DNA of 64,000 nucleotides from Megasphaera paucivorans (lineage in GTDB: Bacteria; Bacillota; Negativicutes; Veillonellales; Megasphaeraceae), in assembly GCF_900103535.1 (NCBI RefSeq), contig NZ_FNHQ01000001.1:1-64000 (forward strand), given 5' to 3'. The notes beneath the pieces were generated by a model. That model made no database searches. It was not told the DNA's origin and saw only the letters and a list, made by a program, of their open reading frames with translations. Shown piece after piece: positions 51,400 through 61,095 of the stretch (positions are counted from its first letter, which is position 1; the number at the start of each line of letters is the position of its first letter). The position numbers were made by a program, and so were the translations under genes.

Positions 51400-53079
51400 T
51401 TAGAACAACCCCGTAATAACACCATTCTCATCAATATCCATTCTATTAGCGGCTGGTACCTTCGGCAAACCAGGCATAGTCATAATATTACTAGTTTGAC
51501 AAACAATAAATCCTGCACCAGAACAAATTCTGACATCCTTGATCGTTATTTTAAACCCTGCCGGACGTCCGAGAAGTTCTGGATCATCTGATAAAGAATA
51601 TTGCGTTTTAGCAATACAAACAGGCATTTTATCAAGACCTAAGTGTTCCAATTCTTTGACTTGTTTCTGGGCGGCTGTTTCAAATATAACGCCATCCCCA
51701 CCATATATTTCCTTGACAATAGCCGCAACCTTATTGGGAATAGTATCTTTTTCATCATAAATAGGCTTATATGGTGTTTTTTTCGTCTTCATAAGTTCCA
51801 GTACATGTTCTGCCATTTCAACGCCGCCTTCGCCGCCTTTTGCCCAGCAGTCATTTAACGCAACATCAACACCAAAGTCTTCACAAAGTTTCTTGAGAAG
51901 GCTAATTTCTGCTTTTGTATCTGTAATAAATTTATTGATGCTGACCAAAACAGGTACATCAAATTTACGCATATTTTCTACATGCTTAGCCAAATTAGCA
52001 AACCCGTTTTCTAATGCTTCCAGATTTTCTTCCGTCAACTCTGTTTTTTTAACACCGCCATGCATCTTCAAGGCCCGAATAGTTGCAACAATAACAACCG
52101 CATCTGGTTTTATACCGGCAAAACGGCATTTTATATCCAAAAATTTTTCTGCTCCCAAATCAGCACCGAAACCGGCTTCCGTGACGGTAATATCGCCCAT
52201 TTTCATTGCCAATTTTGTAGCCACAACAGAATTGCAGCCATGTGCAATATTAGCAAAAGGGCCTCCATGGACCAACGCGGGCGTATTTTCCGTTGTTTGC
52301 ACAAGGTTGGGCTTGATTGCATCTTTCATTAAGATTGCCATTGCCCCATCGACTTGAAGATCGCGGGCTGTAACCGGGTTACCATCTAAATTATAGGCTA
52401 CAATAATATCTCCCATGCGTTTTTTTAAATCCATAAGATCATGTGCCAAGCAGAGAATCGCCATAATTTCGGATGCTACGGTTATCATAAAATGATCTTC
52501 TCTGGGAAATCCGCAAACTTTACCGCCGAGACCTACAACAATACCTCGCAGTGCACGGTCATTCATATCCATCACACGTTTCCAAATAATACGGCGTACG
52601 TCAATTTTAAGGGTATTTCCTTGATGAACATGGTTATCAATAGCAGCAGCCAATAAATTATTTGCTGCTGTAATTGCATGCATATCACCTGTAAAATGCA
52701 AATTAATATCTTCCATAGGAAGTACTTGGGAGTAGCCGCCACCGGCAGCGCCTCCTTTAATTCCAAATACAGGGCCAAGAGAAGGCTCCCGTAAAGCAAT
52801 CATTGTTTTATGTCCTAATTTATTCAGTGCTTGACCGAGGCCAATAGTTGTCATAGACTTTCCTTCTCCTGCTGGAGTTGGATTGATAGCAGTCACCAAG
52901 ACTAGTTTGCCATCTTCTTTTGCAGCTAATCGTTTAATAGCACCAAAAGAAATTTTGGCTTTATATTTTCCATATAATTCCAAATCATCTTCTTTAAGAC
53001 CGCATTTTTCGGCAATTTTTACGATTGGTTCCAAATTAGCTTGCTGTGCAATTTCAATATCGCTTAATACCTTGCTCAT
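51400..53079 (-). CDS. fhs: Formate-tetrahydrofolate ligase
   Basis: This enzyme makes 10-formyl-THF from formate, THF and ATP. About 559 residues is standard. Landmarks are [20 protein letters not shown] (P-loop), [60 protein letters not shown], and [20 protein letters not shown]-type text in [16 protein letters not shown]. The frame starts at 53088, but GGTGG 9 bases before the ATG at 53079 fits best. A GCAGCT-TCTAG-AGCTGC dyad (53110-53126) lies in the leader. With fchA it links formate to purine synthesis and glycine metabolism. Confidence 0.95.
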   Translation of the reverse strand: MSKVLSDIEIAQQANLEPIVKIAEKCGLKEDDLELYGKYKAKISFGAIKRLAAKEDGKLVLVTAINPTPAGEGKSMTTIGLGQALNKLGHKTMIALREPSLGPVFGIKGGAAGGGYSQVLPMEDINLHFTGDMHAITAANNLLAAAIDNHVHQGNTLKIDVRRIIWKRVMDMNDRALRGIVVGLGGKVCGFPREDHFMITVASEIMAILCLAHDLMDLKKRMGDIIVAYNLDGNPVTARDLQVDGAMAILMKDAIKPNLVQTTENTPALVHGGPFANIAHGCNSVVATKLAMKMGDITVTEAGFGADLGAEKFLDIKCRFAGIKPDAVVIVATIRALKMHGGVKKTELTEENLEALENGFANLAKHVENMRKFDVPVLVSINKFITDTKAEISLLKKLCEDFGVDVALNDCWAKGGEGGVEMAEHVLELMKTKKTPYKPIYDEKDTIPNKVAAIVKEIYGGDGVIFETAAQKQVKELEHLGLDKMPVCIAKTQYSLSDDPELLGRPAGFKITIKDVRICSGAGFIVCQTSNIMTMPGLPKVPAANRMDIDENGVITGLF

Positions 53080-53109
53080 GATATGCATCCACCCCTGTTC
53101 ATAAAATTA

Positions 53110-53126
53110 GCAGCTTCTAGAGCTGC
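53110..53126 (-). promoter_or_regulatory. Short dyad in the fhs leader
   Basis: GCAGCT and AGCTGC flank a 5-base centre (TCTAG), 31 bases before the fhs ATG. It could be an operator or an RNA hairpin. It is not followed by a T run, so it is not a terminator. Confidence 0.4.
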
Positions 53127-53222
53127 ATGATATATTCTTGTTATTTTATTATTATAAAACAAAATAATAGGTCTGTATAGAAAGAATCAGCCATCCTGTA
53201 TCATTCCCAATCAGCCGTAAAA

Positions 53223-53253
53223 CAGACAGAAAAACCCCTTTTTATGTTCTGCC
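53223..53253 (-). terminator. Weak terminator after the racemase gene
   Basis: On the minus strand CAGAACATAAAAA, a GGGG loop and TTTTTCTGTCTG form an imperfect hairpin (two mismatches) followed by TTTTA. It lies about 40 bases past the stop codon at 53291. Confidence 0.4.
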
Positions 53254-53290
53254 ATAAAAGAATTATTTCCACCTGTTTTATACCGATGAG

Positions 53291-54115
53291 TTATATTTTT
53301 ATAATTTTTTCTGTTTCCAATGTTACTTCTCCGCCAATCGTAATATACTGAAGTTCCCCTTTTGCAACAACCGCAGCCGCTGCTATTACCCCGCCAGGCT
53401 GCTGCAGCTTGACAGCAATATTTCTGTTCCCCATATAGGCTATCGCTGCCGCTGCTGCTGCAGATCCGGAGCCACAACTATGTTCCCAATATAGTGTATT
53501 GGTTTGTTTTACATAAACGGCAGGAATCATTTTCCATATTGTCGGATCAAGAAGAATAAGGCCATAAGCCGCATAGTTTTCACCGGATGCATACGTCTTG
53601 ACAGCCTGCCAGAAAATGTTCCGATTGACTGCTGCTGCCCCTTTTCCCATAAAAACAAAATGAACAATACCGGGAAGTACTACTCGAAAAAATCGGCAAG
53701 GCGCTCCCCCTATGTCAATAATAACTGCATCTACAGACTGCGGCAAAGGCATTTCAATAGAAGCATCATAGACACCGGAAGCACGTTTTCGGACGTTTGC
53801 CTTTAAATTTGTCATACATCCAGAACAAGATATTATATATTCACTCGTTTCTAATCCTTCGACCATAGCTGCATATGCTGCTGCTGATCGAGACGCATTT
53901 CCGCAAAACTCACCGCCCATCATATCTATACGAAGTCCGGCTCCATTCGCCGTACCATTCATTGTAAGAAATCCCACTTGTTCTGCTTTAATACAATCAG
54001 AACGGAGAAGTCGAGCTGCCAAGCCCGCCCTTTCTCCATCTGCTACTGGATTTAGTACAAATACCGTTGTATTCCCACTCGGATTGGCTAATACATAATG
54101 TATATTTTTCATCAT
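53291..54115 (-). CDS. DapF-fold PLP-independent amino-acid racemase/epimerase
   Basis: This protein of about 274 residues has the two-domain diaminopimelate epimerase fold. The two catalytic cysteines are both visible: MMGGEFCGNASRSAAAY (DapF has a CGNGxR block) and EHSCGSGSAAAAAA (DapF has a CGTGA block). The start MKNIHYVLANPSGNTTVFVL resembles the family's KMHGxGND region but lacks the usual GND. The altered blocks suggest a substrate other than diaminopimelate, as in CntK-type histidine racemase or other recently described racemases. The frame opens at 54193, but GAGAG just before the ATGs at 54115 and 54112 favours those. It is a single-gene unit between aspS and fhs. Confidence 0.75.
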   Translation of the reverse strand: MMKNIHYVLANPSGNTTVFVLNPVADGERAGLAARLLRSDCIKAEQVGFLTMNGTANGAGLRIDMMGGEFCGNASRSAAAYAAMVEGLETSEYIISCSGCMTNLKANVRKRASGVYDASIEMPLPQSVDAVIIDIGGAPCRFFRVVLPGIVHFVFMGKGAAAVNRNIFWQAVKTYASGENYAAYGLILLDPTIWKMIPAVYVKQTNTLYWEHSCGSGSAAAAAAIAYMGNRNIAVKLQQPGGVIAAAAVVAKGELQYITIGGEVTLETEKIIKI

Positions 54116-54258
54116 ATATTCTCTCTTTTCAAGACGACTGCGCTGCCAGCGAAGACCCTTCCCTGTAATCGAAATAATTTCTGTATATTGCATAATGTCG
54201 TTAGCAGAAGTACCTATTTGATCAAATGAATAGGGTACTCCACAACTAGTATATTTTT

Positions 54259-54290
54259 AAAAAAAGGTACCGATTTCGGTACCTTTTTTT
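54259..54290. terminator. Terminator of the recJ-aspS operon
   Basis: A perfect 14-bp stem (AAAAAAAGGTACCG and CGGTACCTTTTTTT) with an ATTT loop follows the aspS stop by about 70 bases. It ends the long minus-strand operon. Confidence 0.9.
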
Positions 54291-54357
54291 ATTACAGTGC
54301 TTTTTTCCACTGACCCGTTTATTCCTAATTTTTAATTATCCGGAACCAATGACGCAA

Positions 54358-56157
54358 TTATTTTTTAACTAAATTTTTATCTTCTGCATCAACGTGGATA
54401 TGGAGTTCACGTAATTGTTTTACAGCTACTTCTCCCGGAGCTTCACTCATTTGATCAATAGCATTCTGCGTTTTCGGAAATGCAATAACATCACGAATAG
54501 ATTTTCTCTTCAACATAAGCATAATCATACGATCAAGACCAAAAGCCAGACCGCCATGCGGCGGAGCTCCATATTCAAAGGCCCGGAGCAAGAAACCAAA
54601 TTTTTCATTTGCATCTTCAGGTGTTAAGCCAATCGCCTTGAAAACACGCTGCTGAATGTCCTGCTGATAAATACGCAAACTACCGCCACCCAATTCAACT
54701 CCATTGAGAACAAGGTCATAGGCTTTAGCATACACATGTCCCGGATCCGTTTCCAATTTATCCAAATCTTCATCGCGTGGCGCTGTAAACGGATGATGCA
54801 TGGCAACATATCGTTTTTCTTCTTCATTATATTCAAACATCGGGAAATCAAGTACCCATGTAAATGCGAATTTATTTTCATCTATAAGATGAGTACGCCG
54901 TGCCATTTCCTTGCGAAGTTCACCTAGTGCGGCAGCTACAACAGCTGGTTTATCGGCAATCATGAGAACCAAGTCTCCTGTTTCCGATCCGCAAGCGGTA
55001 CCGATTGCCTGAATCGTATCTTCACCCAGGAACTTCATGACTTGTGATTTGATTCCATCAGGTGTAAAGCAAATCCATGCTAATCCTTTTGCTCCATAAT
55101 GTCCAACATATTCAACCAGCCCGTCTAGTTCCCGGCGGGGAATTTGTGAATACCCTTTTACATTGATAGCCTTAACCTGCCCACCCTTTTCGATAACACT
55201 GCGAAATACCTTGAATTCTGTACCGCGGACAAGTTCTGTAATATCTGTAAATTTCATATCAAACCGTAAATCCGGTTTATCAGAGCCATAATATTTCATA
55301 GCATAATCCCATGTGATACGCTGAATGGGCAATTGAATATCATGTCCCAGTACTTCTTCAAAAATATAATGCATCAGTTGTTCTGTTAACTGAAGGATTT
55401 GTTCCTGACTCATAAAAGACATTTCCATGTCAAGCTGTGTAAATTCTGGCTGGCGGTCTGCACGCAGATCTTCATCACGGAAGCAGCGGGCAATTTGAAA
55501 ATATCGATCCATGCCGGAAATCATCAGAAGTTGTTTAAATAACTGGGGAGATTGCGGCAGTGCATAAAATTTCCCTGGATTTACACGACTCGGTACAAGA
55601 TAATCACGGGCTCCTTCCGGTGTACTCTTACAAAGTTCCGGTGTTTCGATTTCAAAGAAGCCGTTCTTATCTAAAAATTCACGCATCGCATGTTTTACAC
55701 GATGACGCATAATGAGATTCTTCTGCATTTCTGGACGGCGAAGATCCAAATACCGGTATTTCAAACGAATGCTTTCATCTACATCTACATTATCTTCAAT
55801 ATAGAAGGGCGGCGTTTTAGAAGAATTTAAAATGCGCATTTCATCACAACGTACTTCAATCGTGCCAGTAGGCATCTTTTGATTAACAGTTGCTTCATCA
55901 CGCATGCGAACTTCACCACGAATAGCAAGTACATATTCCGTTCGTACTTGTTCTGCTTTTTTGAATGATTGTTCTTCATAATCCGGTGATGCAACAACCT
56001 GAATAACACCCGTACGATCACGTAAGTCGATGAAAATTAATCCGCCATGATCACGACGGCGTTCTACCCAGCCGCATAATATAACTTCCTTGCCTTTTTC
56101 TGCTTCCGTAACTTCTCCGCAATAATGACTGCGGCTCAAACCTTCCATTGTATCCAT
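54358..56157 (-). CDS. aspS: Aspartate-tRNA ligase
   Basis: This class II synthetase charges tRNA-Asp (or Asp/Asn if non-discriminating). About 599 residues is the bacterial length. The N-terminal OB fold has VILCGWVERRRDHGGLIFID, then motif 2 FRDEDLRADRQPEFTQLDME, the GAD insertion domain, and motif 3 FGLDRMIMLML. AAGGA lies 10 bases before the ATG at 56157; a GTG one codon earlier opens the frame. It follows hisS by a few bases, the usual Firmicute pairing. No T-box was seen, as expected for an internal operon gene. Confidence 0.96.
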   Translation of the reverse strand: MDTMEGLSRSHYCGEVTEAEKGKEVILCGWVERRRDHGGLIFIDLRDRTGVIQVVASPDYEEQSFKKAEQVRTEYVLAIRGEVRMRDEATVNQKMPTGTIEVRCDEMRILNSSKTPPFYIEDNVDVDESIRLKYRYLDLRRPEMQKNLIMRHRVKHAMREFLDKNGFFEIETPELCKSTPEGARDYLVPSRVNPGKFYALPQSPQLFKQLLMISGMDRYFQIARCFRDEDLRADRQPEFTQLDMEMSFMSQEQILQLTEQLMHYIFEEVLGHDIQLPIQRITWDYAMKYYGSDKPDLRFDMKFTDITELVRGTEFKVFRSVIEKGGQVKAINVKGYSQIPRRELDGLVEYVGHYGAKGLAWICFTPDGIKSQVMKFLGEDTIQAIGTACGSETGDLVLMIADKPAVVAAALGELRKEMARRTHLIDENKFAFTWVLDFPMFEYNEEEKRYVAMHHPFTAPRDEDLDKLETDPGHVYAKAYDLVLNGVELGGGSLRIYQQDIQQRVFKAIGLTPEDANEKFGFLLRAFEYGAPPHGGLAFGLDRMIMLMLKRKSIRDVIAFPKTQNAIDQMSEAPGEVAVKQLRELHIHVDAEDKNLVKK

Positions 56158-56164
56158 CACTCTG

Positions 56165-57430
56165 TCATCCTTTCTTCTGTGCTTCCATATATGCTGCTAC
56201 TCCATCTAATGGAACAGCGATTTGTTCTTTTGTTTCCATATTACGAACTTGGGCTTCTCCTTGCAGCAATTCATTGTCACCAATTATCACAGTATATGCG
56301 GCACTGATTTTATTAGCGTACTTCATTTGTCCTTTCATGCTGCGTCCCATAAGATCGATTTCCGTATAGAAATGCCGTCCTCTCAATTGCTGCTGCAAGT
56401 CAAACGCAGCGATACGCGCTGCCTCTCCCAGTGCTACAATATATATTGGACGTTTTCTTTCCGGCCGCTGCAAGAGATGCTGCTGCTGCAGGGTAAGGAG
56501 CAAGCGTTCCATTCCTACGGCAAAACCGATTCCCGGAGTAGAAGGGCCTCCCATCTCTTCAACAAGACCATCGTACCTGCCGCCGCCGCAGACCGTACTC
56601 TGTGCACCCAGCGGCGCATACATAATTTCAAAAGCTGTCTTTGTATAATAATCGAGCCCTCTGACAAGCCGAGTATCCAGTTCGAAAGGAATTCCAATCT
56701 TCGTGAGATAATTCTGAACTGTATCAAAATGCGCTTTGCATTCATCACAAAGATTATCGGTAATCTCAGGAACACCCACAGCAGCTTTTTTACACCCTTC
56801 TTCTTTACAATCCAAAACACGCAAAGGATTTTTATCAAGCCGTGCCAAACAATCTTCACAAAGCATATCTTTTTTATCAGAAAAGAAATCAAGAAGTTTT
56901 TGACGATAAATCGGACGACATGTTGGACACCCTACAGAATTCAGATGCAATACAAGATCATTCAAGCCTAATTCCCGAAAGAGCTGAAATGCCATAGCAA
57001 TAATTTCTGCATCTACTGCCGGATCCTGTGAACCGATTTCTTCTACTCCAAATTGATGAAACTGCCGATATCTTCCGGCTTGAGGCCGATCATGCCGAAA
57101 CATCGGTCCTATATAGAAAAACTTCTGAACCTGTTGTTCTGCATAAATCTTATGCTCCAAATAAGCTCGTACAACAGAGGCTGTGTTTTCCGGACGCAGC
57201 GTCATGGATCTCCCGCCGCGATCATCAAAAGTATACATCTCTTTAGTTACAACATCTGTCGTTTCCCCTATACCACGCAGAAATAGTTCTGTATTTTCAA
57301 AGATAGGAGTCCGAATTTCACCAAATCCATAATATGAACAAATCTGACGGATTTTTTGTTCCAGAAGCTGCCAATCTTCCATCTGTTCCGGCAAAAAATC
57401 CTGTGTGCCTCTTGGTGCCGTAATTGCCAT
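56165..57430 (-). CDS. hisS: Histidine-tRNA ligase
   Basis: This class II synthetase charges tRNA-His. It has 421 residues. It begins MAITAPRGTQDFLPEQM, with FGEIRTPIFENTELFLRGIG, DDRGGRSMTLRPENTASVVR, MFRHDRPQAGRYRQFHQFGV, the histidine-A motif RGLDYYTKTAFEI, and GGRYDGLVEEMGGPSTPGIG. A zinc-like CX2C...CX2C insertion (GCPTCRP, LCDECKA) is also seen. GGAGGAGAGG precedes the ATG at 57430; the frame to 57463 is an upstream extension. It is followed by aspS. Confidence 0.96.
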   Translation of the reverse strand: MAITAPRGTQDFLPEQMEDWQLLEQKIRQICSYYGFGEIRTPIFENTELFLRGIGETTDVVTKEMYTFDDRGGRSMTLRPENTASVVRAYLEHKIYAEQQVQKFFYIGPMFRHDRPQAGRYRQFHQFGVEEIGSQDPAVDAEIIAMAFQLFRELGLNDLVLHLNSVGCPTCRPIYRQKLLDFFSDKKDMLCEDCLARLDKNPLRVLDCKEEGCKKAAVGVPEITDNLCDECKAHFDTVQNYLTKIGIPFELDTRLVRGLDYYTKTAFEIMYAPLGAQSTVCGGGRYDGLVEEMGGPSTPGIGFAVGMERLLLTLQQQHLLQRPERKRPIYIVALGEAARIAAFDLQQQLRGRHFYTEIDLMGRSMKGQMKYANKISAAYTVIIGDNELLQGEAQVRNMETKEQIAVPLDGVAAYMEAQKKG

Positions 57431-57431
57431 T

Positions 57432-58886
57432 TTATCTATCCTCTCCTCCATATATATATGCACATAGTTTGCGGCGCATCTGCATTTTTTCTTCCAATGA
57501 CGCCATGTATGTGTTGACTTCCTTGGGCATGTATAATTTTTCTAAGCGGTGGTTCGGCAAATTAATGAATTTTGTTGCCCCGCCGGGACCTGCGGCCAAT
57601 ACAGTTTGTCTTTCTTCCATCATTTGAATATTGTATTTTCCGATGGCATCAGAAAAAGCATAGCCGACATTAGCAAAACTAGCCGCCATGTATTTTTGAC
57701 GATACATATAATAAGGTGTATATCCTTTTTCAACAAGTATGGCATCACAATATTCCAACATTCTCGTCACGTCCTCCTGAGAGGGTATCCTATCTCTCAA
57801 CGGATGATGAAATAAAGGGGCTCTTTTTTTTAATGCTAACGTATGAATTGTAACATTTTCCGGCCATAGTTGGCAAACTATTTCCATATTTTCCTGCATA
57901 TCTTTTATATTTTGAGTAGGCAGTCCCGCAATGAAATCCATATTAATAACCGAAAATCCCAAATCACGGCAGTTATCGAACATAGTATAAATATCTTCCA
58001 CCCTGTGATGACGCCCCAGCGCATCTAATATTCGCTGCTGCATTGTTTGCGGATTAACACTGATGCGGTCCACACCATACTGCCGCAGTAATGCAAGCTT
58101 CTCTTTTGCTGCCGTATCCGGACGGCCAGCTTCTACAGTCCATTCCTGAACTGGGCTGAAATTAGCAGCCACAGATCGAACAATATCTTCTAAAATGCCA
58201 ATCGGAAGACAAGTGGGCGTTCCGCCGCCTATATAAACAGTATCCACAGTGAAAGAATATTGCCTGCAAAGTCTGCTTAAATCCTGTAAGTCTCTTTCTA
58301 ACGCCCTTGAAAACGATTGCAGAATGTCCTGCTCTTCCGTTCCAACCAACCGTGAGGGAAAGGAGCAATACAAACAATGGCTGGAACAATACGGAATACC
58401 TACATAGAGGGCCACATGATTTTGAGGTTCCATTACAAAGGGACGCTGCAGCCGTGACATATGTACAAGTCGTTCTGCCGTTTCCTTTTCTACCTGATAC
58501 TGCTGCTGCAGTACTGCTATAGTCTCTTTATCCCCAAATTCTTTATCAAAAAAATGATGTACCAGTTTTGTCGGGCGCACTCCCATCAATGTTCCCCATG
58601 GCCCCGTTTTATTGCCAGTAAAGCGCTCATGCCAATGCATCAAACAATTTTTTATATCTTCACGGACATGTCCATACCGTATAATTGAAGCTCGGGATTC
58701 CCATTTTTTATCATCCCGCGTAAACACACAAGTCAAATCGATGATGCCGTTCTCATCGGAAAGGAAAATACGAGCACCTATATTCTCCGTTTCATAGCCC
58801 CCGACATAACCAAGACCAGCCATTACCTGACCAATAAGGGCATGATATTCCTCCGGTCCTTTGTAGCGGTATCCTTGTTCATCCAT
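57432..58886 (-). CDS. hemZ: HemZ-like radical SAM protein (coproporphyrinogen dehydrogenase type)
   Basis: This radical SAM enzyme of about 484 residues belongs to the HemN/HemZ group. An N-terminal domain contains RPTKLVHHFFDKEFGDKETI, as in HemZ. The cluster motif is VGIPYCSSHCLYCSFPSRLV (C-x3-C-x2-C), followed by VDTVYIGGGTPTCLP, RISVNPQTMQQRILDALGRH, and FIAGLPTQNI. True HemZ function (oxidative decarboxylation of coproporphyrinogen) is not certain, since many anaerobes keep this gene without a complete haem pathway. The ATG at 58886 overlaps the fur stop (ATGGATGA); the upstream frame to 58952 lies within fur. No strong ribosome site, so coupling is likely. Confidence 0.85.
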   Translation of the reverse strand: MDEQGYRYKGPEEYHALIGQVMAGLGYVGGYETENIGARIFLSDENGIIDLTCVFTRDDKKWESRASIIRYGHVREDIKNCLMHWHERFTGNKTGPWGTLMGVRPTKLVHHFFDKEFGDKETIAVLQQQYQVEKETAERLVHMSRLQRPFVMEPQNHVALYVGIPYCSSHCLYCSFPSRLVGTEEQDILQSFSRALERDLQDLSRLCRQYSFTVDTVYIGGGTPTCLPIGILEDIVRSVAANFSPVQEWTVEAGRPDTAAKEKLALLRQYGVDRISVNPQTMQQRILDALGRHHRVEDIYTMFDNCRDLGFSVINMDFIAGLPTQNIKDMQENMEIVCQLWPENVTIHTLALKKRAPLFHHPLRDRIPSQEDVTRMLEYCDAILVEKGYTPYYMYRQKYMAASFANVGYAFSDAIGKYNIQMMEERQTVLAAGPGGATKFINLPNHRLEKLYMPKEVNTYMASLEEKMQMRRKLCAYIYGGEDR

Positions 58887-59388
58887 TATTCGCAGCTTTA
58901 GATTTTCGGGCTTCGTCTGCCCGCTTTTTTTGACAGTTTTCACAATAACCATAAACCTTCAGCTGGTGATCTACAGTTTGAAAATGAAGTTGCTTTTGCA
59001 AAATAGTTTCTAAGGTTTCCAGTAAATCATCACGGCATTCACGTACCTTACCACACCCCAGACAGATCAAATGATGATGAAAGTGTCCATCTTCTTCTCG
59101 GTCATTTAATTCATATCGGCTGCACCCTTCATCAAAATCAAGTTTTTTCAACAGATCCATTTCCGTAAACAAATCCAATGTTCTATATACGGTTGCCAAT
59201 CCGATATCGGGAGCTGTTTTTTTCACACGTTCATATACGTCTTCTGCACTCAAATGATTTTCCGAGCTTTCCACAAATGCACGCAGGATAACCTGTCGCT
59301 GTGAAGTCATTTTATATTTCTTATCTTTAATTTTATCTTTCATTCGTTTCATCATTAAATTCATAATATCCGCTTTAGTTTTTTCCAT
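58879..59388 (-). CDS. fur: Fur-family metalloregulator
   Basis: This 169-residue winged-helix repressor senses a metal (Fe, Mn or Zn) or peroxide. Landmarks are KMTSQRQVILRAFVESSENH, LSAEDVYERVKKTAPDIGLA, TVYRTLDLFTEMDLLKKLDF, the metal-site HFHHHLICLGCGKVREC, and a C-terminal CENC (GYCENCQKKRA). Both CxxC pairs for structural zinc are present. Fur, PerR and Zur cannot be separated with certainty from motifs. The N-terminus overlaps the AI-2E family permease gene by 14 bases. AAAGGCGA precedes the ATG. Confidence 0.93.
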   Translation of the reverse strand: MEKTKADIMNLMMKRMKDKIKDKKYKMTSQRQVILRAFVESSENHLSAEDVYERVKKTAPDIGLATVYRTLDLFTEMDLLKKLDFDEGCSRYELNDREEDGHFHHHLICLGCGKVRECRDDLLETLETILQKQLHFQTVDHQLKVYGYCENCQKKRADEARKSKAANNG

Positions 59389-60457
59389 AAAAATTCATCG
59401 CCTTTGTTTTATAAGTATTATAGAACCATAAATGCTTACAAATAATTTGTAAAACCGCCGTAATCGGTACCGTCAAAATCATCCCTTGAATACCAAACAA
59501 GGTTCCCCCCATGAGTAGAGCAATAACAATCGCAACAGGATGAAGACTAATAACTGCCCCCATCACCTGCGGCATGATGAGATGACTATCAATCTGCTGA
59601 ATAACAATATAGAAAATCAAAACCTTTACAGCTAATGCCGGACTAACCAATGCTCCCAATAAAATTGCCGGAACCGCCCCAACAATAGGTCCAATAATCG
59701 GAATCCATTCAGTAATCGCCGCCAATAGAGCAATAACCATTGGATAAGGGACTCCCAGAATCCACATTCCTATAAAAGTTAATAAGGATATGATACAACT
59801 CATAATAAGCTGTCCTCGGATATAAGAACTTAATACCCGATCAACTTCATCAAATAATACATCCAGCTGCAGACGATATTCCTCAGGATAAAGATGTACA
59901 AAATGATCTACCATCCTCGATCCATCCTTCATGAAGTAAAAAGTTATAATAGGAACAACAAAAAACTCAATTACTGTTCCAGCAATCGCAAACACAGACT
60001 TAACAAGGTTACTTACTCCATCTACGCCATAATTGCCAATCTTGACTAAAGAATCATTAATAATACTTTTTACTTGATCCGGGATATACAGCTGCGTCTG
60101 AGAATTTTCGAAATTCATAACCAACGCGGCTGTTTTATCGACTAAATTTTGAAAATTAGCTGCTAATAAATTGACCTGTATCACCAACGGATGCAAAATA
60201 CTGTTTGTAATACCGACGAGCACTAAAATAAGAACTACGAAAGAAATCAAAATAGCTGCATCAACAGGAATTCTCCGTCCAGTAAGGCGCTGCACCCCCT
60301 TTAATACAGCATCTCGAACGGGGATAAGAATAAAAGTAACAATAAGCGACACTACAACAGGCCAATACACAGCATGTACAGAAATAAAGATCCAGACAGC
60401 AAAAACGGCAACAACAATACGCAGCCAAAATTGCGATTCCCTGATCATATAACTCAT
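59375..60457 (-). CDS. AI-2E family transporter / permease
   Basis: This 360-residue integral membrane protein has seven to eight membrane segments and the AI-2E exporter (UPF0118, PF01594) pattern. The N-terminal pair is LRIVVAVFAVWIFISVHAVY, with FFVVPIITFYFMKDGSRMVD, the RGQLIMSCIISLLTFIGMWI segment, ALLAAITEWIPIIGPIVGAV, and GGTLFGIQGMILTVPITAVL. Family members export autoinducer-2 or move ions; no substrate can be chosen here. The ATG at 60457 overlaps the MBL hydrolase stop by 4 bases. It is also overlapped at its end by fur. Confidence 0.88.
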   Translation of the reverse strand: MSYMIRESQFWLRIVVAVFAVWIFISVHAVYWPVVVSLIVTFILIPVRDAVLKGVQRLTGRRIPVDAAILISFVVLILVLVGITNSILHPLVIQVNLLAANFQNLVDKTAALVMNFENSQTQLYIPDQVKSIINDSLVKIGNYGVDGVSNLVKSVFAIAGTVIEFFVVPIITFYFMKDGSRMVDHFVHLYPEEYRLQLDVLFDEVDRVLSSYIRGQLIMSCIISLLTFIGMWILGVPYPMVIALLAAITEWIPIIGPIVGAVPAILLGALVSPALAVKVLIFYIVIQQIDSHLIMPQVMGAVISLHPVAIVIALLMGGTLFGIQGMILTVPITAVLQIICKHLWFYNTYKTKAMNFYGKN

Positions 60458-61083
60458 CCCCTGCCTTCAAGATACGGATTTCCCTGCCGTTCATTACCAA
60501 TTGTCGTACTAGGTCCATGCCCGGGAAGCACGATCGTATCATCAGGCAAGGGCATCAGTTTCGTTTCGATACTGGCAATAAGCTGCTTATACGAACCTCC
60601 ATATAAATCTGTACGGCCAATAGAATACTGAAACAAAGTATCTCCGGAGAATACAACTCCGCCGCCATATAAACACACACCGCCAGGAGTATGCCCCGGT
60701 GTTTCATAGACTGTAAAGACTGTACTTCCAACACTAATTGTATCGCCATCGGAAACCATATATTCCGGTGATACGCATTCAATTTTTTTCCCCATGAACA
60801 TAGAAAGATTATTCTTAGAATTCTGAATTAACCCACTATCTTCCCTGCTAACGTATACCGGAACATTTTTATGATTCCGCAATTCCTGCAGGGCCCCAAT
60901 ATGGTCTGCATGTCCATGTGTCAAAAATATTTTCTTAATAGTAAGATCATGATCTGTCAACGCTTTATCTATGCGTTCATAGTCCCATGCCGGATCAATG
61001 ACCATGGCCTCCCTCGTATCTTCGTCATAAACAATGTAACAATTGGTTTCAATAGGCCCCAGCTGCATTGCTAGTATTTTCAT
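60454..61083 (-). CDS. Metallo-beta-lactamase-fold hydrolase (glyoxalase II-like)
   Basis: This 209-residue MBL-fold protein has the metal-binding HxHxDH in KKIFLTHGHADHIGALQELR, further ligands in HTPGGVCLYGGGVVFSGDTL (His and Asp), and a terminal VLPGHGPSTTIGNERQGNPY, as in YcbL/GloB2-type hydrolases. It would hydrolyse a thioester such as S-lactoylglutathione or a similar compound in the cytoplasm. AGGAGG lies 8 bases before the ATG at 61083; a GTG one codon earlier opens the frame. The gene follows dtd in a conserved relA-dtd-MBL order. Confidence 0.9.
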   Translation of the reverse strand: MKILAMQLGPIETNCYIVYDEDTREAMVIDPAWDYERIDKALTDHDLTIKKIFLTHGHADHIGALQELRNHKNVPVYVSREDSGLIQNSKNNLSMFMGKKIECVSPEYMVSDGDTISVGSTVFTVYETPGHTPGGVCLYGGGVVFSGDTLFQYSIGRTDLYGGSYKQLIASIETKLMPLPDDTIVLPGHGPSTTIGNERQGNPYLEGRG

Positions 61084-61095
61084 CACATATGCCTC

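Noticed and set aside
56222-56971. 249-codon open frame on the plus strand inside hisS
   Set aside because: It is antisense to hisS, Cys/Phe-rich and without recognisable motifs or ribosome site; a codon-bias shadow.
54358-57430. T-box leader for hisS-aspS
   Set aside because: hisS starts directly behind hemZ with no leader space; no T-box sequence seen.
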